A model generated the notes under the pieces. The model ran no database searches. It had not been told where the DNA came from and was given only the letters and a program-made list of their open reading frames with translations. Below, one piece after another: positions 11,371 to 21,100 of a stretch of 64,000 bases of DNA. Each line of letters opens with the position of its first letter. The first letter of the stretch is position 1. Both the position numbers and the translations under genes were made by a program. Source of the stretch: Macrostomum hystrix (Eukaryota > Platyhelminthes > Macrostomidae); NCBI GenBank assembly GCA_950097015.1, contig CATNEN010000008.1, positions 1,922,001 through 1,986,000 of the forward strand, given 5' to 3'.

Positions 11371-14300
11371 CTAAAATCCGGTTGAGATAAGCATGCTTGG
11401 CTTGAAGGCTGGGAACTCAGAAATAAAAATCAACTAATACCGTGCTGAATTATCCCTGCAACCAAACCCTACGCTCACTCTCCAAACCCTTCACTCCCCC
11501 TCCAAACCCTTCACTCCCCCTCCAAACCCTTCACTCCCCCTACAAGCCCTCCACTCACTCTCCAAGCCCTTCACTCCCCCTCCAAACCCTTCACTCCCCC
11601 TCCAAACCCTTCACTCCCCCTACAAGCCCTCCACTCACTCTCCAAGCCCTTCACTCCCCCTCCAAACCCTTCACTCCCCCTCCAAGTCCTCCACTCACTC
11701 TCCAAACCCTTCACTTCCCCTCCAAGTCCTCCACTCACTCTCCAAACCCTTCACTCCCCCTCCAAGTCCTCCACTCACTCTCCAAACCCTTCACTTCCCC
11801 TCCAAGTCCTCCACTCACTCTCCAAACCCTTCACTTCCCCTCCAAGTCCTCCACTCACTCTCCAAACCCTTCACTCCCCCCTCCAAGTCCTCCACTCACT
11901 CTCCAAACCCTTCACTCCCCCCTCCAAGCCTTCCACTCACTCTCCAAACCCTTCACTCCCCCTCCAAGCCCTCCACTCACTCTCCAAACCCTTCACTTCC
12001 CCTCCAAGCCTTCCACTCATTCTCCAAACCCTTCACTCCCCCTCCAAGCCCTCCACTCACGCTCCAAACCCTTTACAATCCACGGCCTCCATTCACACTC
12101 CATGCCCTCCACTCACCCTCCAAGCCCTCTATTGACCTCCAAGCGCTCCACTCACTCTCCAAATCCTTCACTCCCCCTCCAAGCCTTCCACTCACAATCC
12201 AAGCCCTCCAATCACCCCCAAACCCTTCACAATCCAAGCCCTCCACTCACAATCCAAGCCTTCCACTCACAATCCAAGCCTTCCACTCACAATCCAAGCC
12301 TTCCACTCACAATCCAAGCCTTCCACTCACAATCCAAGCCTTCCACTCACAATCCAAGCCTTCCAATCACAATCCAAGCCTTCCAATCACAATCCAAGAC
12401 TTCCACTCACAATCCAAGCCTTCCACTCACAATCCAAGCCTTCCAATCACAATCCAAGCCCTCCACTCACCCTCCATGCCCTCCATTGACCCTCCAAGCC
12501 CTCCATTGACCCTCCAAGCCATCCACTCACTCTCCAAACCATTCACTCACCCTCACGCTCCAAACCCTTTACAATCCACGGCCTCCACTTACCCTTCAAG
12601 CCCTCTATTGACCTCCAAGCGCTCCACTCACTCTCCAAATCCTTCACTCCCCCTCCAAGCCTTCCACTCACAATCCAAGCCCTCCAATCACCCCCAAACC
12701 CTTCACAATCCAAGCCCTCCACTCACAATCCAAGCCTTCCACTCACAATCCAAGCCTTCCAATCACAATCCAAGCCTTCCACTCACAATCCAAGCCCTCC
12801 AATCACCCCCAAACCCTTCACAATCCAAGCCCTCCACTCACAATCCAAGCCTTCCAATCACAATCCAAGCCTTCCAATCACAATCCAAGCCCTCCAATCA
12901 CCCCCAAACCCTTCACAATCCAAGCCCTCCACTCACCCCCAAACCCTTCACAATCCAAGCCTTCCACTCACAATCCAAGCCTTCCAATCACAATCCAAGC
13001 CCTCCACTCACCCTCCATGCCCTCCAGTCACCCTCCATGCCCTCCAGTCACCCTCCATGCCCTCCAGTCACCCTCCATGCCCTCCAGTCACCCTCCATGC
13101 CCTCCAGTCACCCTCCATGCCCTCCAGTCACCCTCCATGCCCTCCAGTCACCCTCCATGCCCTCCAGTCACCCTCCATGCCCTCCAGTCACCCTCCATAC
13201 CCTCCACTCACCCCACTAAGCTCATCGCTACTGTAGCTGTTGCTGTTTCTCTTGAAAATGCAGCTGGGGTCGCTAATATCGGAGGACACACTGCGCTGCT
13301 TATTGTCAATTTCTCTGGGGCCCAGCTTGGCGTCATTCAACAGTCTAGTGAGCTGCTCGCTCACCACGAGAGACATGCAGGAGCCGTCAGACAAAATGTG
13401 CAGCTCAATCAGTCGGTCCAGTTGGGCAATGTAATCGTTAGCGAAATACAACCAGCAGAGGAAGGACAATATATTGTACAGAAACCATGCACTGTAGAGA
13501 GACACGAGTACGATAAATACTATGTAATCGCCTCCTTCAACAGTGCTGTTCGTCATGCAGGAAGTTGGCTCGTGTCAGTTCAGGATTTTCATTGTTAGAA
13601 ACTCATTTGATTAACATATTAGAATACTAACACTATGAGACTAGAAGATGCTTAGGCACACAGCCATAGACAACAGAGTTTATTGCTTCAATCTTAAGTT
13701 TAATTTATCACCCCCCGAAGTTATTTACGTTTCGCGACGAAAAAATTGGCTAAGAAGTTAGAACATTGCTACTGTTAGTAGTGCAAACATTGTTTGCTAA
13801 CTTCCTTGCTTTCATACGCTCGTTCAAGCTTGCATTGTTCTAAAAGCGCAGCCTATTCCCTCTAGTATTCATAGTACAATAGTAACTCTTCTTCGCAACA
13901 TTCAAATTCGCACTTTCTTCCACTTTCTCCTACACAATACCTTCCTCTTCTACTCCTCCTTATAATGTTAAAAAATACCCTTATAAAACATAATAATACT
14001 CCTCCTTCCTATTCCTCTTCCTCCTCCTTCCTCTTTCTCCTTCCTCTTCCTCCTTCCTCTTCCTCCTCCTTCCTATTCCTCTTCCTCCTCCTTCCTCTTT
14101 CTCCTTCCTCTTCCTCCTTCCTCTTCCTCCTCCTTCCTATTCCTCTTCCTTCCTCCTTCCTCTTTCTCCTTCCTCTTCCTCCTTCCTCTTCCTCCTCCTT
14201 CCTATTCCTCTTCCTCCTCCTTCCTCTTCCTTTTCCTTCCTCTTCCTTTTCCTTCCTCTTCCTCTTCCTTCCTCCTCCTCCTCCTTCCTCTTCCTTTTCC

Positions 14301-16117
14301 TTCCTCTTCCTTTCCTTCCTCTTCCTCTTCCTTCCTCTTCCTCCTCCTTCCTCTTCCTTTTCCTTCCTCTTCCTCTTCCTTCGTCTTCCTCCTCCTTCAC
14401 TTTCTTGTTCTTCCTCTTCCTATTCCTCCTCCTTCCTCCTCCTCCTTCCTCCTCCTCCTTCCTCCTCCTCCTTCCTCCTCCTCCTTCCTCCTCCTCCTTC
14501 CTCCTCCTCCTTCCTCCTCCTCCTTCCTCCTCCTTCTCTTTCGTCTTCCTCCCTTCTCCTTACTCTAAACCTCTTCGTATCCTTTATACCTGGTGTTTTC
14601 TAGCTGTTTTCCAGCTTTCCGCTCTCCTCCTCATTCTTTTCTCCTGCCCATCCCATATTCTCCATCACTCAGTTTCTTTATCTGCCGACCTCTTCCCGCA
14701 GGGTGCAGAAAGGTGTGCAGACATGCTAAAACTGCTTTGTTAGGCCACTAGCCACACTTGACTGCAAGCAACTATTTTTTTGCCGCCGCTGTGTTTACTG
14801 AAGAAACCACTTGCCTCGCCTTGCAGCCAGGAAATTTCCACCCACAGCGTTCTACCTGCTGGCATAGAGTTTCAAGACTTGGCCCAAGAAGTTCATGAAG
14901 TGCCTTCACACCTGGTATGGGCAGACAGGTCTTTCAAACTAAACGTGTTCCAGTTCGCTAAGTTTGCAATTGCCCCCCCCCAGCAACGAGTGCTGCGGAT
15001 GGCACAACCAGGTCAGAACTCAATGATTGGCATGACAAGAGTTTTCTGCTAATCTCCTTCAAATTCAGCTTGATTCATCCTGTACTAATTAGCGGGAACA
15101 CCTGTCTGCACCTCACTGAGCAAATAAATTCCGATAAACACTGCCAAGCAGTAGACCTGCCTCTCAATCAGCTTAAGGATGTCAGGCTGGTCTTTAAAGT
15201 CAGCATGGTGTGATGACAGACTGAGGGCATGGTGTGATGACAGACTGAGGGCATGGTGTGATGACAGACTGAGGGTATGGTGGGATGACAGACTGAGGGC
15301 ATGGTGTGATGACAGACTGAGGGCATGGTGTGATGACAGACTGAGGGCATGGTGGGATGACAGACTGAGGGCATGGTGTGATGACAGACTGAGGGCATGG
15401 TGTGATGACAGACTGAGGGCATGGTGGGATGACAGACTGAGGGCATGGTGTGATGACAGACTGAGGGCATGGTGTGATGACAGACTGAGGGCATGGTGTG
15501 ATGACAGACTGAGGGCATGGTGTGATGACAGACTAAGGGACTGAGGGCATGGTGTGATGACAGACTGAGGGCATGGTGTGATGACAGACCGAGGGACTGA
15601 GGGCATGGTGTGATGACAGACTGAGGGCATGGTGTGATGACAGACTGAGGGCATGGTGGGATGACAGACTGAGGGCATGGTGGGATGACAGCCTGAGGGC
15701 ATGGTGTGATGACAGACTGAGGGCATGGTGGGATAACAGACTAAGGGACTGAGGGCATGGTGGGATGACAGACTGAGGGCATGGTGGGATGACAGACTGA
15801 GGGCATGGTGTGATGACAGACTGAGGGCATGGTGGGATGACAGACTGAGGGCATGGTGGGATGACAGACTGAGGGCATGGTGGGATGACAGACTGCGATT
15901 CCACAAAAATTGAGTTCAAGTTTATGTTTAAACAGTCTCTGCGCTGATTGGTTGGTCGAAGTTTTAAATTTATTGGTTACCTTAAATATTCAATTAATTT
16001 TTTAAAATAAAATTTAACATGAAATGACACTTTCTTTGCTAGAAGCAGATTTCGCAATCGGTGTCGCAAAATTCAGAGGTAAAATGACAAACATACTGTA
16101 CCAGTAAGCAGCAATGT
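10657..16117 (-). CDS. Unrecognised membrane protein, five-exon model (about 426 aa)
   Basis: Proposed join, minus strand: 16117-16031, 15191-15102, 14911-14856, 13568-13212, 11370-10657. Every junction is GT/AG and all phases agree (1, 1, 0, 0), with stop at 10657. The likely start is the ATG at 16094, giving an N-terminal hydrophobic stretch [14 protein letters not shown] (signal peptide or TM). A second hydrophobic stretch is [14 protein letters not shown] loop follows with two cysteines and an NST glycosylation site, then a long hydrophobic segment ([20 protein letters not shown] onward), then a hydrophilic tail of about 300 residues. The tail is Gln/Glu-rich with 22-residue repeats containing [12 protein letters not shown] do not recognise the family. 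The last two exons are the best supported; the three small upstream exons rest on phase agreement and hydrophobic coding only. Two introns are filled by minisatellites. Confidence 0.45.
10700..11020 (-). repeat. 66-bp minisatellite inside coding sequence (22-aa repeat)
   Basis: Five tandem units of 66 bp encode variants of [15 protein letters not shown] plus LALSSDE. Substitutions are few (LALSSD, WALNND, WALSSD) and the frame is preserved throughout. Of all the minisatellites in the window this is the one I consider translated. Confidence 0.75.
11465..13205. repeat. 20-bp minisatellite in three successive variants (intronic)
   Basis: Left block: ctccactcactctccaaacc type. Middle block from about 12180: acaatccaagccttccactc type, with embedded longer units (aatcacccccaaaccc). 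Right block from about 13005: very homogeneous accctccatgccctccagtc. All share a period near 20 bp. It fills the intron between the exons ending at 13212 and starting at 11370; its right end is 6 bp from the GTGAGT donor. Plus-strand open frames here are artefacts. Confidence 0.95.
13212..13568 (-). CDS. Exon of the membrane-protein gene with the main transmembrane segment
   Basis: Encodes [14 protein letters not shown], a hydrophobic stretch of about 29 residues, then a cytoplasmic-looking segment ending [11 protein letters not shown]. The donor is GTGAGT at 13211-13206, phase 0, matching the phase-0 acceptor at 11371. A Met inside (13556) is an alternative start because an in-frame TGA precedes it; the acceptor at 13569 is only moderate. 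Confidence 0.55.
13569..13934. other. Intronic or intergenic unique sequence
   Basis: AT-rich, no recognisable feature; intron in the five-exon model. Confidence 0.35.
13935..14560. repeat. Polypyrimidine low-complexity tract (CCT/CTT)n
   Basis: Almost pure C/T on the plus strand: cttcctcctcc- and ttcctcttcc-type units without a fixed period, ending in a regular (ctcctcctt)n block. Its mirror-repeat character could allow triplex DNA. Confidence 0.9.
14856..14911 (-). CDS. Candidate small exon of the membrane-protein gene
   Basis: Bounded by a pyrimidine-rich acceptor (CCTGTCTGCCCATACCAG) and a donor CAG|GTAGAA. Encodes [18 protein letters not shown]. The incoming phase matches the exon at 15102 and the outgoing phase 0 matches the acceptor at 13569. 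Short, so moderate confidence only. Confidence 0.35.
15102..15191 (-). CDS. Candidate exon of the membrane-protein gene, abutting an array
   Basis: Encodes [20 protein letters not shown] and IYLLSEVQT; the second half is a hydrophobic segment. Donor ACAG|GTGTTC; acceptor proposed at TTTAAAG. The 24-bp array starts only about 15 bp upstream of that acceptor and, on this strand, supplies most of the pyrimidine-rich sequence there. Confidence 0.35.
15203..15897. repeat. 24-bp minisatellite
   Basis: About 28 units with core ggtgtgatgacagactgagg; tgtga/tggga is the main variant. Three short insertions (agggactga) break the 24-bp register. Intronic in the five-exon model. Confidence 0.95.
16031..16117 (-). 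CDS. Candidate first coding exon of the membrane-protein gene
   Basis: Acceptor CCCCGACTTGTTCAG, then an ATG at 16094 followed by [20 protein letters not shown], which looks like a signal peptide or TM. The donor GTGTCA is weak. Its phase agrees with the exon at 15191. Confidence 0.3.
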
Positions 16118-17020
16118 CTGAACAAGTCGGGGTTGGGATATTTTTGTTGCAATTTAATTTCACGTAGAGGATTTGGATTTTCGATTGGGCTGCATCACAG
16201 AGTGAAAATTTAAGGTAAAATTTGTTAATACGACTAAGGTAAAATTTTAGTAAGGCCACATCTCGCAAAAAGTGATTAGTACAGTTTTTGTAAGTAAAGT
16301 GTGCTGTCAAATGTTTTAGATTTAGTGTCAGTAAAAGTAAGAATTTTTTGTTCTACAGTTTTATACTAACCTTGATTTATCTAATTTCTGCTAGCAGGAA
16401 TTAAATTTTAGTTCATTCGATTAAATTTACGGTTTTTTCGTAAACAAAAAAACGAGTTCGAGTTTTGTGCTAAGGAGGAAAAACTATTTTGATGAGGAGA
16501 AAATAAAAGGTAATACCGATTCAAGGGCCTAATTCAAGGACACACAGGCTTAGCCATCATTGTTACAATCAGTTCAGTTTGTTATAAATCGCTCCTGTGT
16601 ATAATGTGAATACAATTAATACTCATTAAGATGAAGGTCACGCCAACAATGAACTAATTTAAGAGCTTTGAGAAAACTTCAGCATTTGAGCTGTTGGCGC
16701 GCGAGTTGCAGATGGCGGCATGCTGAAACAGGTAAGGTGCAGGTAGACACAGACACATCAAGGAGACCAGTACAGAAACTGTTGGCAAAGTCGAATTCAA
16801 AGGTTGTTGGGGACGACTGAAATCTGTGCTGCTTTCAGAACTGCCGGATCTGGCAAGATGTGCTTTTTTGCAGCAGTTTCTTCAAGCAGTCATTTGATAA
16901 GCATGCACAGAAATCCATCAGGCAAAAGGTTTCAAAAAGAGAACAATTGAACAAGCCGATCTCTCAAGACAGCCATGTGGAAGCTTTCTGTTCTGGTCGG
17001 GTTAAAAAGCATTGGGCGCC
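16118..17020. other. 3' flank of Neto / 5' flank of the membrane-protein gene
   Basis: AT-rich unique sequence between two minus-strand genes. An acceptor-like CTTACCTGTTTCAG followed by ATG near 16717 (minus) gives only 20 codons before a stop and was not annotated. Confidence 0.4.
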
Positions 17021-18150
17021 TCACGCCTGAAACACCATCTTGGTCTTTCGAGTCTGTCCACCTGAAGGAGGCGTCCTTCGGGTGTTTATCAACTGCTGCT
17101 GCTGCTGCTGCTGCTGCTGATAATGATACTGATTGAATGGGCGCACTTCAAACTGCTGCTGCTGCTGCTGCGGGTGCTGATATTGCTGGGACAGTTGTTG
17201 GAGCTGGTACTCGCCAGCTGAAGGTTGCGACCGCTGCTTAGTCAGCCAGCGCTGCCTCTGCGCAGACGCCGCCGCCGGGTCTTCTTCGGCGAAGTCTCCT
17301 TCCTCAAACTCGCCTCCAACCGTGCCCAGGTGACCTGGAATCGACCGCGATGGTGCCAGACGGTGATCGCTGGCAACGCCGCGTCGACCGCAGCCCGGGG
17401 TCAGCGGCATCGACGGAGGCGGCGGCGGAGGCGGGGGCGGCGGCGGCAGCGGTGGCAGAGTGTGCGCCGAGTGCGGATGATGCTGACCGAAGCTGCTGCT
17501 CCCCGCGCCGCCGGAAGACGATGCGGCGGTGTCCGAGGACTCCTGCTTCGAGAAGCCGCCCATGAGACGCCGGGCTGCCGCCGGGGGAGGCGTTCGGTAA
17601 CCAGCACCGACGCCGCCTCCGCTGATGAAGATGTCGCCGATTGGCGAGTCCTGATCGCAGCTGTCGGCTGTCGGGTCCAGGAACTTGCCGACCCTCACCC
17701 TTGACGGTGTCATCTGTGGCTGCGGCAGCGGCTGCTGATGCTGCAGTGGCTGATGCTGCTGCTGATGCACACTGACAGCTCCGTTCTGCTTTCCGTAGGG
17801 TCCGTAGCCGCCACTGTCGATTTGATGCAGGCTGGTCATGTGGGACAGCATCGGAGAGTCCGGGCCGCCGCCGCCAACGCCGCCGACGCCGCCAGCACGC
17901 ACCGAGGGCTCCCTGGACAGGCCAGTCGCCGCTGCCGTCGCCACAGCCGCATCTGGCTCGCCGGCGCTGGCGCAGTGATTCTCGCGTCGCTCCTTCAGCC
18001 GCTGCTTGAGTGTGACGCAGCAGCAGGCGAAGGTCAGGATGAGGAAGCCCGCGCCGATGGAGCCCAGAATGATTGGGTGGTAGGAGACTTCGTCCGTCTT
18101 CTTGTCGCTTGTGGTCTTCTCCGTGCTCTCTGGCAGTCCGCTGCCGCCGC
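17021..18150 (-). CDS. Neto: Neto last exon: TM and cytoplasmic tail
   Basis: Opens after the acceptor ...CATTCTCGATGGCGCAG (phase 1). Encodes a Gly/Ser/Thr juxtamembrane stretch, the TM, basic stop-transfer residues (KQRLKERRE), then low-complexity sequence: Gly-rich, Gln-rich near HQQQHQ, a run of about 12 Pro, and two poly-Gln runs near the end. Terminates KTKMVFQA. Confidence 0.85.
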
Positions 18151-21100
18151 CTGCGCCATCGAGAATGACAATGACAATGGTCCGTGCAACATATACTCAA
18201 AGTTTATTTATAGAAAAGCAACAAAACAAGTCGTTTATGAAGAGTGTAGATACTAAAATAATATTTCTTTCTTCCTCTTTCTTCTTTCGTCAGACATTTC
18301 AACTAGCGACAATAAGCCAACAAGACATGAGATCTATTTGCGTTTTTTCGAGGCCGCATGCTTGCGGGTGGAAATAGGTAAAACTTTGCATTATCTTGAT
18401 TGACTCTGACTGCCAGCAAAAAAACTGTTCTACTGCTGCAAAAAGGGGCTCTCCTACCTAACACTGATCCGGGAACTCTAGAGAGACTACAAACTGAAAC
18501 CCAGAGAGATTTAGATCAAAGAAACAAAATCCCAGAGAGATTGGGATCAAAGAACCAAAATCCCAGAGAGATTGGGATCAAAGAACCAAAATCCCAGAGA
18601 TATTGGGATCAAAGAACCAAATCCCAGAGAGATTGGGATCAAAGAACCAAAATCCCAGAGATATTGGGATCAAAGAACCAAATCCCACAGAGATCGGGAT
18701 CAAAGAACCAAAATCCCAGAGATATTGGGATCAAAGAACCAAATCCCAGAGAGATTGGGATCAAAGAACCAAATCCCAGAGAGATTGGGATCAACGAAAC
18801 AAAATCCCACAGAGATCGGGATCAAAGAACAAAATCCCAGAGAGATTGGGATCAAAGAACCAAATCCCAGAGAGATTGGGATCAACGAAACAAAATCCCA
18901 CAGAGATCGGGATCAAAGAACAAAATCCCACAGAGATTGGGATCAAAGAACCAAATCCCAGAGAGATTGGGATCAACGAAACAAAATCCCACAGAGATCG
19001 GGATCAAAGAACCAAATCCCAGAGAGATTGGGATCAAATAACCAAAATCCCAGAGAGATTGGGATCAAATAACCAAAATCCCAGAGAGATTGGGATCAAA
19101 TAACCAAAATCCCAGAGAGATTGGGATCAACGAAACAAAATCCCACAGAGATCGGGATCAACGAAACAAAATCCCACAGAGATTGGGATCAACGAAACAA
19201 AATCCCACAGAGATTGGGATCAACGAAACAAAATCCCACAGAGATCGGGATCAACGAAACAAAATCCCACAGAGATTGGGATCAACGAAACAAAATCCCA
19301 CAGAGATCGGGATCAAAGAACCAAATCCCAGAGAGATTGGGATCAAATAACCAAAATCCCAGAGAGATTGGGATCAACGAAACAAAATCCCACAGAGATC
19401 GGGATCAACGAAACAAAATCCCACAGAGATCGGGATCAAAGAACCAAATCCCAGAGAGATTGGGATGTGAGAACAAAGAATCGCATGAATGAGTAGCAGA
19501 GGGAAGAATCCCAACTCACCAGTTGCGCCATGTCCGTGTCCGGCCTTCTTATCTGGGCAGTTGGCCTCGTCGCGGCCATCCGGGCAGTTTAGATGCGAGT
19601 TGCAGACGAGGCGGGAGTCGATGCACTGATCAGTGCCGCAGTCGAACTCTGTTTTTGGCTGACATACTCCTGTAATTATTGAGGCAAGTGAAGTAGCTTC
19701 AGTTACAGTAGCTTCAGTTACAGTAGCTTCAGTTACAGTAGCTTAAGTTACAGTAGCTTCAGTTACAGTAGCTTCAGTTACAGTAGCTTCAGTTACAGTA
19801 GCTTCAGTTACAGTAGCTTCAGTTACAGTAGCTTCAGTTACAGTAGCTTCAGTTTCAGCAGGTTCAGTTACAGTAGCTTCAGTTTCAGCAGGTTCAGTTA
19901 CAGTAGGTTCAGTTACAGTAGGTTCAGTTACAGTAGGTTCAGTTACAGTAGGTTCAGTTACAGTAGGTTCAGTTACAGTAGCTTCAGTTACAGTAGCTTC
20001 AGTTACAGTAGGTTCAGTTACAGTAGGTTCAGTTACAGTAGCTTCAGTTACAGTAGGTTCAGTTACAGCAGGTTCAGTTACAGCAGGTTTAGTTACAGTA
20101 ACATGCCAGTTCAATATTGCCAGCTTAAAAAAGTGCAAAGGGATTGTAAAGTTTTTCTCGGGATCTGAGAGACAGCTGCTTGACATCGTCTGTCTGTCAT
20201 CGGGAAAGTTTCAGACCGAATCGAGAGAGAAAAAAGCGTAATAAATATTGGGCAGTTTAAAGGGAGAATGTTATTTAATGGTTTTTTAAAACTTGATGTC
20301 TTTGAAGTCAAGTGCATTGCAGTTATTCAGCTAAAGAAGCAATAGTGGAGCTAAAATGGAAGCCAACAGGGTAGCTAACAGGGTAGCTAACAGGGTAGCT
20401 AACAGGGTAGCTAACAGGGGAGCTAACAGGGGAGCTAATAGGGGAGCTAGCAGGGTAGCTAGCAGGGGAGCTAACAGGGGAGCTAATAGGGGAGCTAACG
20501 GGGGAGCTAACGGGGGAGCTAATAGGGGAGCTAGCAGGGTAGCTAGCAGGGGAGCTAATAGGGGAGCTAGCAGGGGAGCTAACAGGGGAGCTAACAGGGG
20601 AGCTAATAGGGGAGCTAATAGGGGAGCTAGCAGGGTAGCTAACAGGGGAGCTAACAGGGGAGCTAACAGGGGAGCTAACAGGGGAGCTAACAGGGGAGCT
20701 AACAGGGGAGCTAACAGGGGAGCTAACAGGGGAGCTAACAGGGGAGCTAACAGGGGAGCTAACAGGGGAGCTAGCAGGGTAGCTAACAGGGGAGCTAATA
20801 GGGGAGCTAGCAGGGGAGCTAATAGGGGAGCTAATAGGGGAGCTAGCAGGGTAGCTAACAGGGGAGCTAATAGGGGAGCTAGCAGGGTAGCTAACAGGGG
20901 AGCTAACAGGGGAGCTAACAGGGGAGCTAACAGGGTAGCTAGCAGGGGAGCTAATAGGGGAGCTAGCAGGGGAGCTAATAGGGGAGCTAACAGGGGAGCT
21001 AACAGGGAGCAAATAGGGGAGCTAACAGGGTAGCTAACAGGGGAGCTAATAGGGGAGCTAGCAGGGGAGCTAATAGGGGAGCTAATAGGGGAGCTAGCAG

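Noticed and set aside
11442..13219. Plus-strand open frames of 355 and 247 codons rich in Pro/Ser/His
   Set aside because: Intronic 20-bp array opposite a plausible minus-strand gene.
15085..15906. Minus-strand 273-codon frame (SLSSHHAL repeats)
   Set aside because: 24-bp array; only the last segment outside the array was kept as a candidate exon.
17225..18256. Plus-strand and other-frame ORFs opposite the Neto tail
   Set aside because: GC-rich shadow frames of the real minus-strand exon.
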